Assembly: GCA_047626155.1 (NCBI GenBank)
Contig: JBLHRR010000026.1
Location: forward strand, 1-45,150
Length of the DNA: 45,150 nucleotides
Source: CALGLS01 sp047626155
Lineage (GTDB): Bacteria > Bacteroidota > Bacteroidia > Chitinophagales > Saprospiraceae
Direction: 5' to 3'
Positions within the stretch are counted from its first letter, which is position 1; the number at the start of each line of letters is the position of its first letter. The notes under the pieces are model-generated. The model saw nothing but the letters and a program-made list of their open reading frames with translations. It was not told the origin of the DNA and searched no databases. Below are positions 8,306 through 16,404 of this stretch, one piece after another. The position numbers and the translations under genes are program-made.

Positions 8306-9436
8306 TTACTGCGGAAGTAGCTCCCTCATGAATGTTCCGAATTCTATTGCCCAAGCTGCTTCGTATGCTTTGGAAGCAATGAAGATCGTAAAGAGTACAT
8401 ATATAGCCAAGAGTAGATAGGCTTTTATTTTCCCCATTCCATCACCGAAAATATAAATAACAAATGCCACTATGGTGGAAACCAATAAGATGACTCTAAG
8501 TTCTGTGATATTTTCTACTGTATCCGGGCTCATAGATATCGGTCCATATATTATTGTGAAAAGGAAAAGTGGGAGTCCTAATGCAAAACATACATCGAAT
8601 ATATTACTTCCCAAGGCATTGGCTACTGCATCGTCATATTCTCCAGCCATCGCATCTCGGTAGGAGAGGATGGTGTCAGGAACAGAGGTTGCCGCCGACG
8701 CTAACACTACTGCTACAAAGTAGGTTTTAATACCCGCTCCAAGAGCCAGGCCTTCACAGGCAATCACTAGTAAGGCACAAGCGCCTCCAATAACAAGCAT
8801 AGCTACTATAAGCAAGGACCATGCATTAGCATTGTTGATTTCTTTTTTTATAAAAAGTGGCTCCAGGTCTAAAGTCAACAGACACATCAGCCAAGATTTC
8901 TCAGAGCCGCTCCCTTCATCCTCTTCTTTGTTCCCTTCATCTTCCTCTTTCCCACTTCCGCTACTCATTGTTGTCAACATTACTATCACATAAATCGCAT
9001 AGACCATCATTAGAATTAGTCCATGCCACCAGTTCAGAGAATCTCCTTTTATTACAAAGATCAAGATCAGCTCTGCAAAAATAAGAGACAGCCCATCTCG
9101 CCAAATTACTTTTTTGGAAACGGTCACCTTCTTGGCCAAACCATAGCCGATAACCGCAAGAATAACAACAGCCGGAATAATCATCCCATTGAAAATAGCC
9201 GAGCCCGCCGTAGTCCCGATTCCTGCGGCAAAACCGTCTTTATCGCGCAAGACAAACAAGAACCAAATGGTCGTAAATAGTTCGGGCATGGAACTACCGA
9301 TAGCATTAATGGTTGCCCCTCTAACGCCATCGTTTAGGTTTCTTCCAATATATTCTGAGGCTACTTCAAAACCGTCGCTGGCTTTCCAAATGATAAGACA
9401 GCAAAGAGAAATTAGCAGAATATGAATAATGATCAT
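8306..9436 (-). CDS. Cation/Ca2+ exchanger of the K+-dependent (NCKX-like) type
   Basis: Integral membrane antiporter of the CaCA superfamily, 376 residues, with about 10-11 membrane segments. The alpha-1 repeat reads AIGSSMPELFTTIW...GTTAGSAIFNG (Glu52) and the alpha-2 repeat SAATSVPDTILSYRDA...NALGSNIFDVCFALGLP (Asp254). Asp rather than Glu in alpha-2, GSSxPELFT in alpha-1 and GSNIFD followed by GLP resemble NCKX-type exchangers more than the bacterial YrbG type. A cytoplasmic loop at residues 158-180 is strongly acidic and contains a tandem KEEDEGN/KEEDEGS duplication. The direction of physiological Ca2+ flux cannot be read. It stands alone on the minus strand, without a recognisable promoter. 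Confidence 0.85.
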   Translation of the reverse strand: MIIIHILLISLCCLIIWKASDGFEVASEYIGRNLNDGVRGATINAIGSSMPELFTTIWFLFVLRDKDGFAAGIGTTAGSAIFNGMIIPAVVILAVIGYGLAKKVTVSKKVIWRDGLSLIFAELILIFVIKGDSLNWWHGLILMMVYAIYVIVMLTTMSSGSGKEEDEGNKEEDEGSGSEKSWLMCLLTLDLEPLFIKKEINNANAWSLLIVAMLVIGGACALLVIACEGLALGAGIKTYFVAVVLASAATSVPDTILSYRDAMAGEYDDAVANALGSNIFDVCFALGLPLFLFTIIYGPISMSPDTVENITELRVILLVSTIVAFVIYIFGDGMGKIKAYLLLAIYVLFTIFIASKAYEAAWAIEFGTFMRELLPQ

Positions 9437-9522
9437 TGTATTTTTAGTGTTGTGCGGGTCAATCTACGATTTGCATCACTGTCCACCTAAAGGAATTTTC
9501 CTTAAAAAAGACAGCTTTCAAA

Positions 9523-10752
9523 TCACAAATTAGAGGTAAGCAACAGATTTAAATCCGTAGATTTCATTTGAAAACGCTCGCCTAAATATTCATTAGTCAT
9601 ACAACCTTTATAGGTATAGACACCATGGCGAACACCCAAATCTCCAAAGATCAAACGTTCAATTCCTCCGACACTACTTGCTTTTAACAATATAGGCACG
9701 ATAATATTCCCAACGGCAATCGAAGCCGTTCTCGCTACCCGTGAAGCGATATTTGGAACGCAATAATGAATGATTCCATACTTTTCAAAAGTCGGATTAT
9801 CGTGAGAGGTCACTTCCGAAGTGGCGAAGCAACCACCCTGATCAATACTTACGTCAATAATAACGGAACCTGGTTTCATTTTCGAAACAATATCTTCACT
9901 GACCATGATGGGTGAGCGACCTGTTTCTGAATGAATTGCTCCGATGACTACATCTGCAGTTAGCAACTCTTTTTCGAGTTGGCGAGGATTAAAAGAAGAG
10001 GTATTTAACTGGCGCCCAACCTGACTTTGCAGGCGCATTAATTTAGAAATATTGTTGTCAAAAACACGAATATCTGCTCCAAGTCCCATAGCTGCACGAG
10101 TCGCAAATTCAGCAACTACCCCGGCACCCAATATGACAACTTTAGCAGAGGGCACTCCAGAAATTCCACCTAATAACACTCCTTTTCCGCCTTTACTATT
10201 AGTCAATAATTCCGCCGCAGTAATTACGGCATTTAGTCCGGCCATTTCGCTCATGATGCGAACAACAGGAAAAGACCCCACTTCATCTTTTATATATTCC
10301 AATGCCAAAGCAATGACTCTTTTTTGCTTTAAGCGAAATAAGAAATCTGCTGTGATAATGGGAAGGTGCAATGGAGAAAAAAGAATTTGATCAGTACGCA
10401 TCAAATCAATCTCTTTCAAGGTTGGTGGTGCTATTTTGATAAGGATATCCGATTTAAAAACCTGTTCCTTACTATGGGCAACATCAGCTCCTGCTTCAGA
10501 GTAATCGTGATCAGAGTAATTGGACTTTTCGCCAGCCCCGGATTCTATCACCACTCGATGCCCATGGCTAATCAATGAAGCCACGGCTGAAGGAACCAGT
10601 GCCACCCGGCGTTCCTGCAAGGTCGTCTCCTTTGGTATCCCAATAAAAAGGCTGTTTGATTTTCGCTTCCGCTGCAAGACTTCAGGTTGTGCCTGGAGCC
10701 CTCCATCTGTGAAGACTTTAGGAATCGGTATTCTCTTCTGCTTATCGCTCAT
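9523..10752 (-). CDS. ald: Alanine dehydrogenase
   Basis: NAD-dependent enzyme interconverting L-alanine and pyruvate plus ammonia. The Ald/PNT N-terminal domain begins with GIPKETTLQERRVALVPSAV; the catalytic-type residues lie in LIKIAPP (Lys) and FSPLHLP (His). The Rossmann domain has VVILGAGVVAEFATRAAMGLGA, and VIIDVSIDQGGCF closes it. The length of 409 residues is longer than the ~370 of Bacillus Ald because of an N-terminal extension of about 35 residues and a C-terminal extension, as in other Bacteroidota. It is encoded 32 bases after tsaE, likely in one transcript. A transhydrogenase alpha subunit is the main alternative but seems less likely because no beta subunit is nearby. Confidence 0.83.
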   Translation of the reverse strand: MSDKQKRIPIPKVFTDGGLQAQPEVLQRKRKSNSLFIGIPKETTLQERRVALVPSAVASLISHGHRVVIESGAGEKSNYSDHDYSEAGADVAHSKEQVFKSDILIKIAPPTLKEIDLMRTDQILFSPLHLPIITADFLFRLKQKRVIALALEYIKDEVGSFPVVRIMSEMAGLNAVITAAELLTNSKGGKGVLLGGISGVPSAKVVILGAGVVAEFATRAAMGLGADIRVFDNNISKLMRLQSQVGRQLNTSSFNPRQLEKELLTADVVIGAIHSETGRSPIMVSEDIVSKMKPGSVIIDVSIDQGGCFATSEVTSHDNPTFEKYGIIHYCVPNIASRVARTASIAVGNIIVPILLKASSVGGIERLIFGDLGVRHGVYTYKGCMTNEYLGERFQMKSTDLNLLLTSNL

Positions 10753-10784
10753 GCAGCTGTGTTGTGTTGTTACTAATGCGTTAC

Positions 10785-11225
10785 CTACAAAAATATAAAC
10801 TTTCGGGTGGAATCGTCAGATAATTCAATTTTAATTTTAACGCAGTCCTCTGGAACTATAGGCTCTACCAGCTCCGGCCATTCTACAAAGCAGTAGGCAT
10901 TTGCATATAAGTAGTCCTCAATTCCAATATCTATAGCTTCATCCAGACTATCCAAACGGTACAAGTCAATGTGGTAGATTAATTTTCGTTTACCATTTGC
11001 CTTATAGGTATACTCATTTACCAGTGAAAAAGTTGGACTATTGGCCGCTTCTTTTACTCCTAAAATGGAACATATTTTCTTGACCAGTGTGGTCTTACCT
11101 GCCCCTATCTCGCCATAGAGCAAAAAGCAGGTACTTTCGCCTGCAAAATCAAATAGTTGAGCGGCTACCTGATCTAATTCTTCCAGGTCTTTTATTGTTA
11201 TCGTTACTGTTTTATTTCGATCCAT
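10785..11225 (-). CDS. tsaE: tRNA threonylcarbamoyladenosine biosynthesis ATPase TsaE
   Basis: Small P-loop ATPase needed with TsaB, TsaC and TsaD for the t6A modification of ANN-decoding tRNAs. Walker A is LLYGEIGAGKTTLVKKI, followed by SPTFSLVNEY, HIDLYRLD and the C-terminal VEWPEL motif, all diagnostic. I start at the ATG at 11225 (MDRNKTV), which gives 146 residues, the usual length. A more distal ATG at 11267 would add 14 residues that do not look like the family. A TAGTTTTG -7 element at 11249-11256 gives a leader of about 20 bases for this start. It heads a probable two-gene unit with ald. Confidence 0.93.
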   Translation of the reverse strand: MDRNKTVTITIKDLEELDQVAAQLFDFAGESTCFLLYGEIGAGKTTLVKKICSILGVKEAANSPTFSLVNEYTYKANGKRKLIYHIDLYRLDSLDEAIDIGIEDYLYANAYCFVEWPELVEPIVPEDCVKIKIELSDDSTRKFIFL

Positions 11226-11248
11226 TTTTGATGACTTTGATGGTTCTA

Positions 11249-11256
11249 CAAAACTA
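11249..11256 (-). promoter_or_regulatory. -7 element upstream of tsaE-ald
   Basis: The minus strand reads TAGTTTTG, matching TAnnTTTG, 24 bases upstream of the tsaE ATG. No TTTG box is visible at the expected -33 distance, so support is partial. Confidence 0.5.
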
Positions 11257-11462
11257 CACACTATCATTCATCTTTTTTATAAAATTTAACATAAATAACT
11301 AAGAAAAGGACTTTAAAAAAACATACACACAACCAGCTGATTAACAGGTACTTAAGAATTGAAATAAGAATAAAAAGAGTGATGCCTCTTTTTGTGGAAA
11401 ACTAATCCCAAGATCTACCTATCAAAGGCCTCAAAACGCTTTAAAATACCCTCCTTTTTTTG

Positions 11463-11470
11463 TACTTTCG
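11463..11470 (+). promoter_or_regulatory. -7-like element abutting the gyrB start codon
   Basis: TACTTTCG differs from TAnnTTTG at one base and ends four bases before the ATG at 11475. If used, the gyrB mRNA would be leaderless, as proposed for mntR. Confidence 0.5.
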
Positions 11471-11474
11471 CCAC

Positions 11475-13448
11475 ATGGAATCATCAGAAAATAATAAAGA
11501 CCCAGAAAAGAAAAAAGGGAATTATGGTGCGGATAATATCCAAGCACTGGAAGGCATCGAAGCCGTTAGAAAACGGCCCGGAATGTACATTGGTAGTACC
11601 GATACAAAAGGACTTCACCACCTGGTGTGGGAGGTTATCGATAACTCTATTGATGAGCACCTCGCCGGGCACGCCACTTCTATCGATACCATTATTCATC
11701 CTGACAATTCAATCAGTGTGATTGATGATGGTCGAGGTATCCCAACTGGTATGCATAAGAAGCTACAGAAATCAGCCCTAGAGGTTGTAATGACTGTTTT
11801 GCACGCCGGTGGTAAATTTGATAAAGACACCTACAAAGTATCCGGTGGTCTCCACGGAGTTGGGGTATCTTGTGTAAATGCACTATCTGGTTACCTCAAA
11901 GCAGAAGTTCACAGAGATGGTCAAGTTTGGCAACAGGAATATTCTGAGGGTAAACCAACCAGCGAAGTTATTCTTGTAGGCAAAACCGACAAGAGAGGAA
12001 CCACCATCACTTTCAAACCTGACGCAGGAATCTTTGAAATGGTTATTTATAAGTATGAGACTTTAGCTGCGCGTATTAAGGAATTATCCTACCTGAACAA
12101 AGGACTAAAACTTTCCCTCACCGATGAGCGGGAAGTGGATGAGAATGGCGCTTTTAAAAGAGAAGATTTCTACTCTGAAGGAGGACTGAAAGAATTCGTT
12201 CTTTATCTGGACGAAAACAAAACGAGGTTGATCGACGAACCGATCTATGTTACTGGAAAAGAAGAAAACGTAGAAATCGAGGTCGCAATGACTTACAATA
12301 CGACTTACTCGGAAAGCATCCACAGTTACGTTAACAATATCAACACGCGGGAAGGTGGAACACACGTTTCTGGTTTTAGAAGAGCAATAAACAGAGAGTT
12401 CGAAAAATACGCGCAGACCAATAATTTGTTTAGCAAATTGAAATTCAAAGTTTCCGGAGAGGATTTCCGAGAAGGATTGACTGCCATTGTTTCTGTAAAA
12501 GTACCAGAACCTCAGTTCAAAGGTCAGACGAAAGGAGAACTTGGAAACTCAGAGGTAACGGGTATCGTATCTCGCGCCGTAGGTGATTCTTTAAAAGCAT
12601 ACTTAGAAGAAAACCCTAAGCTCGCCCGACGAATCATTGACAAGGTTATTCTTGCGGCTACCGCTCGACATGCTGCCCGTAAAGCACGGGAAATGGTGCA
12701 ACGTAAAAATATTTTGACCGGAAGTGGTTTACCTGGAAAATTGTCTGATTGTAGTTCTAAAGATCCTGTTGCTTCTGAGATATTCCTTGTAGAGGGAGAC
12801 TCGGCAGGCGGGACAGCGAAGCAAGGACGTGATCGTTTCTTCCAAGCTATTTTGCCTTTGCGTGGTAAGATTCTAAATGTAGAAAAAGCCCTCGAACATA
12901 AGATTTACGAAAACGAGGAAATCAAGAATATGTTTACCGCTCTTGGTGTCAGCATCGAAGACAAAGACGGCGAACGTCATCTTAATATAGAGAAGCTTCG
13001 TTACCACAAGATAGTCATCATGTGTGATGCCGACGTCGATGGTAGCCACATTGTTACACTGATCTTAACTTTCTTCTACCGATACATGAAGCCGCTAATT
13101 GACAATGGCTACATTTACATTGCTGCTCCCCCACTCTATCTTATAAAAAAAGGAAAGCAATTCAGGTATTGCTGGAATGAAGAAGAGCGTCAGGAAGCCA
13201 TACAAGCTTATCAAAAAGATGAAAACGATACTTCCGTAAAAATCCAACGATATAAGGGACTTGGAGAGATGAACGCAGATCAACTTTGGGAAACGACTAT
13301 GGATCCTGACGCGCGTACACTCCGAAGAGTAACCATCGATGATGCAGTGGAATCGGATCGCGTTTTCTCTATGTTGATGGGAGATGAAGTACCGCCTAGA
13401 CGTGCTTTCATTGAGGAAAATGCGAAGTATGCGAAGGTAGATGTGTAA
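11475..13448 (+). CDS. gyrB: DNA gyrase subunit B
   Basis: ATPase and TOPRIM subunit of gyrase. The GHKL ATPase domain contains VIDNSIDEHLAGHA, IDDGRGIP, and GGLHGVGVSCVNALS; the transducer follows; the TOPRIM domain has EIFLVEGDSAGGTAKQGRDR, PLRGKILNVEKA and IMCDADVDGSHI; the C-terminus QRYKGLGEMNADQLWETTMD is of the gyrase type. At 657 residues it matches Bacteroidota GyrB. The start used is the ATG at 11475 (MESSENNKD); an in-frame TTG at 11460 is upstream of the probable transcription start. GyrA is not in the window. A strong terminator follows at 13477. Confidence 0.95.
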   Translation: MESSENNKDPEKKKGNYGADNIQALEGIEAVRKRPGMYIGSTDTKGLHHLVWEVIDNSIDEHLAGHATSIDTIIHPDNSISVIDDGRGIPTGMHKKLQKSALEVVMTVLHAGGKFDKDTYKVSGGLHGVGVSCVNALSGYLKAEVHRDGQVWQQEYSEGKPTSEVILVGKTDKRGTTITFKPDAGIFEMVIYKYETLAARIKELSYLNKGLKLSLTDEREVDENGAFKREDFYSEGGLKEFVLYLDENKTRLIDEPIYVTGKEENVEIEVAMTYNTTYSESIHSYVNNINTREGGTHVSGFRRAINREFEKYAQTNNLFSKLKFKVSGEDFREGLTAIVSVKVPEPQFKGQTKGELGNSEVTGIVSRAVGDSLKAYLEENPKLARRIIDKVILAATARHAARKAREMVQRKNILTGSGLPGKLSDCSSKDPVASEIFLVEGDSAGGTAKQGRDRFFQAILPLRGKILNVEKALEHKIYENEEIKNMFTALGVSIEDKDGERHLNIEKLRYHKIVIMCDADVDGSHIVTLILTFFYRYMKPLIDNGYIYIAAPPLYLIKKGKQFRYCWNEEERQEAIQAYQKDENDTSVKIQRYKGLGEMNADQLWETTMDPDARTLRRVTIDDAVESDRVFSMLMGDEVPPRRAFIEENAKYAKVDV

Positions 13449-13476
13449 CTAAACATCTTTAAATAGATAAATAAAA

Positions 13477-13510
13477 GGCCACTGCGAGTATTACTTGCAG
13501 TGGCTTTTTT
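13477..13510 (+). terminator. Rho-independent terminator of gyrB
   Basis: GCCACTGC (13478-13485) and GCAGTGGC (13497-13504) pair perfectly, with an inner AGT/ACT extension, followed by six T. It lies 30 bases after the gyrB stop. Confidence 0.9.
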
Positions 13511-13571
13511 AGTTCCAAATGATTATTTATACTGTCTTAGAAAGCCACTAGCATTTCCCCTCAGTTCTGAT

Positions 13572-13579
13572 TACCTTTG
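13572..13579 (+). promoter_or_regulatory. -7 element of pheS
   Basis: TACCTTTG matches TAnnTTTG and lies 26 bases before the pheS ATG at 13605, giving a leader of about 20 bases. This supports the shorter pheS start. Confidence 0.6.
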
Positions 13580-13604
13580 TGCCTCATTTCAAAGAAAAAA
13601 GACT

Positions 13605-14642
13605 ATGGCATCAGAAGCATTTGAAAAAGTCAAAAATTTATTGTCTGAAATAGACAGTACCGTGTTGAAGAATAAAGAGGAACTAGAGCAATTCCGAATC
13701 AAGTATTTGGGTAGTAAAAATATCCTAAAACCATTGATGGGAGAAATTCGAAATATTGCTAATGAGCAAAAAAAGCAATACGGACAATTGGTGAATGAGC
13801 TGAAGCAAAAAGCAGCCGATAAATTCGGACGCCTTAAAGATGGTCTTGAAAGTTCAGCGGATGCAGAGCAAGCACAACAACTTGACCTCACCGCTCCTGC
13901 CGAACCTGGAGAAATGGGTTCTACTCACCCAATCACCATTACCTTAAATCGAATCATTGACATCTTCGGTAAGATCGGCTTTGCTGTCGCAGAGGACCGA
14001 GAGATCGAGGACGACTGGCATAACTTCACAGCCATGAACACTCCGGAAGATCATCCGGCACGTGACATGCAGGATACGTTCTACTTACAGGATAGTACAA
14101 CAATGCTCCTACGAACGCACACTTCCTCTGTTCAATCCAGAACCATGATGGCGCAGCAACCTCCGATTCGTATTATTGCACCGGGTCGGGTGTATCGTAA
14201 TGAGACCATTTCTGCACGAGCCCATTGCCAGTTCCATCAGGTGGAAGGCTTGTACATTGATGAAAATGTTTCTTTCGCGGACATGAAGCAAACGCTCTTG
14301 TATTTTTCTCAGGAAATGTACGGACCGGATACTAAGATCCGTATGCGTCCTTCTTACTTCCCTTTTACGGAACCAAGTGCAGAAATGGACGTCTCTTGTT
14401 TTATCTGTAACGCAGAAGGTTGTAATGTTTGTAAATACACCGGTTGGGTAGAGATCATGGGTTGCGGAATGGTAGATCCAAAAGTTTTAGAAAACTGCGG
14501 GATTGATGCCAAACGTTATAGTGGCTTTGCTTTCGGAATGGGGATTGAACGACAGGCGATGTTACTTTGGAAAATTAATGACATCCGTTTGTTATTCGAA
14601 AACGATGTACGCTTTTTAAAGCAATTCAAATCTGCGCTGTAA
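13605..14642 (+). CDS. pheS: Phenylalanyl-tRNA synthetase alpha subunit
   Basis: Catalytic subunit of the alpha2-beta2 PheRS. An N-terminal coiled coil (about residues 1-85) precedes the class II core: THPITITLNRIIDIFGKIGF, HPARDMQDTFYL, the motif 2 region RIIAPGRVYRNETISARAHCQFHQVEGL, MRPSYFPFTEPSAEMDVSCF, and motif 3 FAFGMGIERQAML. The ATG at 13605 (MASEAFEKVKN) is chosen because the promoter lies between it and an upstream in-frame ATG at 13500 located inside the gyrB terminator. The protein has 345 residues. A Cys cluster CFICNAEGCNVCKYTGW is visible and occurs in many PheS proteins. pheT is not adjacent. Confidence 0.94.
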   Translation: MASEAFEKVKNLLSEIDSTVLKNKEELEQFRIKYLGSKNILKPLMGEIRNIANEQKKQYGQLVNELKQKAADKFGRLKDGLESSADAEQAQQLDLTAPAEPGEMGSTHPITITLNRIIDIFGKIGFAVAEDREIEDDWHNFTAMNTPEDHPARDMQDTFYLQDSTTMLLRTHTSSVQSRTMMAQQPPIRIIAPGRVYRNETISARAHCQFHQVEGLYIDENVSFADMKQTLLYFSQEMYGPDTKIRMRPSYFPFTEPSAEMDVSCFICNAEGCNVCKYTGWVEIMGCGMVDPKVLENCGIDAKRYSGFAFGMGIERQAMLLWKINDIRLLFENDVRFLKQFKSAL

Positions 14643-14669
14643 GGGAATTTAGCTTTGCCATATTAAGAG

Positions 14670-14766
14670 GGTAACCGCAACGGCGCAAAGAGACGCTACG
14701 TTAAACGCTACGAAAAAAAATAAACGTTGCGGGAACGTTGCGCTTCGTTGCGCCGTTGCGGTTACC
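14670..14766. repeat. Long imperfect inverted repeat between pheS and hisS
   Basis: Arms GGTAACCGCAACGGCGCAA (14670-14688) and its exact reverse complement (14748-14766) enclose about 59 bases with internal repeats (ACGCTACG twice, ACGTTGCG twice). The GC-rich arms contrast with the surroundings. A half copy occurs at 5707-5740, so this is a dispersed element rather than a gene-specific terminator. Confidence 0.75.
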
Positions 14767-14804
14767 ACACTACACTAATCCAATCACTATAGAAATAGTA
14801 TTTC

Positions 14805-16145
14805 ATGAAACCAAGCATCCCTAAAGGCACCCGAGATTTTGCACCAGAGCAGGTAATCAAGCGACAATACATTTTTGATACCATTCGTAAGATTTTTGTT
14901 AAGTACGGTTACCAACCACTGGAAACTCCAACCATGGAGAACCTTTCTACCCTTACGGGGAAATACGGAGAGGAAGGGGATAACCTCGTTTTTAAAGTAT
15001 TGAATAATGGAGACTTTTTAAGTAAAGCAGATCAAAATGCTTTAGCAGAAAAAAACTCTAAAAAAATAGTTCCCTCCATCTCTAAACGCGGTTTGCGTTA
15101 TGACTTGACAGTTCCTTTTGCTCGCTTCGTGGTCATGAATCAACACCTGATCAACTTCCCTTTTAAACGTTATCAGATACAGCCGGTATGGCGAGCGGAT
15201 CGTCCACAGAAAGGACGTTACCAAGAATTCTACCAATGTGATGTAGACGTGGTTGGTTCTGACTCTCTGATGTATGAGGCAGAATTGGTACAAATTTATG
15301 ACGAGGTTTTTGCTCAACTGGGCCTAAATGTAACCATCAAAATAAACAACAGAAAGGTACTCTACGGAATGGCGGAAGCGGCTGGCATCGCGGATCAGTT
15401 TATGGATATGACCGTGGCCATTGACAAGCTGGATAAAATCGGAATGGAAGGTGTTCGCAAAGAATTGGCGAAGCGGGGTATTGGCGAAGCTGCCATTGAC
15501 AAAATAGAAAAGATGCTTGGCACCAAATCGTTGGAACCTCTGAAAGCATTATTCGTAGATAGTCCTACCGGGCTAAAAGGTTTAGAGGAATTGGAAACCT
15601 TTCACCAATATTTTGACTTAGCGGCTCCAGTAAACAAAGTGGAATTTGACATTACACTGGCTAGAGGTTTAAGTTATTACACTGGATGTATATTTGAGGT
15701 TATAACAGAGGAAGTGAAAATTGGAAGTATTGGTGGTGGTGGTCGTTATGATGACTTGACGGGAGTGTTCGGATTGAAGAATGTATCTGGGGTTGGTGTT
15801 TCTTTTGGGGCGGCACGTATTTATGATGTTATGGAGGAGTTGAATTTGTTCCCAAATGATTTTCAATCTAATTTAAAGGTATTGATTCTTACGCATGATA
15901 AGGAGACACACTTACATGCTTTCAAATGTTTGAACGCTTTGCGCAAAGCGAGTATTAATGCTGATTTGTATCCTTCTCCTGTTAAATTTAAAAAGCAGAT
16001 GAAATATGCGAATGATCGAAAGGCGCCTTTTATAATTGTTATTGGGGAGGATGAGATGAGTAGTGGTTTGTTGAGTTTTAAGAATATGGAGACGGGGGAG
16101 CAGGAGAAGTTGTCTTTGGATGACATTATTGAGCGGCTTGGTTAG
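14805..16145 (+). CDS. hisS: Histidyl-tRNA synthetase
   Basis: Class II synthetase charging tRNA-His, 446 residues. It opens with PSIPKGTRDFAPEQ; the motif 2 region is QPVWRADRPQKGRYQEFYQCD; the histidine-specific motifs GLSYYTGCIFEV and GSIGGGGRYDDL are intact, followed by the C-terminal anticodon-binding domain (about 350-446). A 13-base palindrome GAAATAGTATTTC directly precedes the ATG. No -7 element is clear. The third-position composition becomes noticeably G/T-rich in the last 100 codons, without any disruption of the domain. Confidence 0.95.
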   Translation: MKPSIPKGTRDFAPEQVIKRQYIFDTIRKIFVKYGYQPLETPTMENLSTLTGKYGEEGDNLVFKVLNNGDFLSKADQNALAEKNSKKIVPSISKRGLRYDLTVPFARFVVMNQHLINFPFKRYQIQPVWRADRPQKGRYQEFYQCDVDVVGSDSLMYEAELVQIYDEVFAQLGLNVTIKINNRKVLYGMAEAAGIADQFMDMTVAIDKLDKIGMEGVRKELAKRGIGEAAIDKIEKMLGTKSLEPLKALFVDSPTGLKGLEELETFHQYFDLAAPVNKVEFDITLARGLSYYTGCIFEVITEEVKIGSIGGGGRYDDLTGVFGLKNVSGVGVSFGAARIYDVMEELNLFPNDFQSNLKVLILTHDKETHLHAFKCLNALRKASINADLYPSPVKFKKQMKYANDRKAPFIIVIGEDEMSSGLLSFKNMETGEQEKLSLDDIIERLG

Positions 16146-16224
16146 TAACGTTTCTATTATTTATGAAGGTAGGTTTTTCGACTCTTACCTTGCTCGAAAT
16201 ACAAAAAGTAAGCGTATTGTTATC

Positions 16225-16255
16225 CCTCGACTCGCTGCGCTCACTCAGGATGACA
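16225..16255. repeat. GACTCGCTGCGCTCACTCAGGATGACA-type dispersed sequence
   Basis: A block beginning CCTCGACTCGCTGCGCTCAC and ending in AGGATGACA lies in the 259-base spacer between hisS and gatA; a related CCTTCGACAAACTCAAAG string follows at about 16308. From memory, such strings recur between genes in many bacterial genomes. Only one copy is in this window, so the repeat status rests on that knowledge. Confidence 0.4.
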
Positions 16256-16404
16256 GGATAAATATCTTTATTTTTTCTGCTCGTGTTCGACTTTCTGCTG
16301 TGCCTCCTTCGACAAACTCAAAGTAAGCTACTAGGAATTTAAGCGTGATCGACCGAGATAGGTCTAATATCTACTATAAATCTAAGTTTTAATCAAAAAA
16401 GAAA

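Noticed and set aside
11460..11474. Upstream TTG start for gyrB
   Set aside because: It overlaps the probable -7 element, and the added residues MYFRH are not family-like.
16120..16326. A 68-codon frame after hisS
   Set aside because: It begins inside hisS in another frame and runs through dispersed repeat-like sequence; it resembles no protein family.
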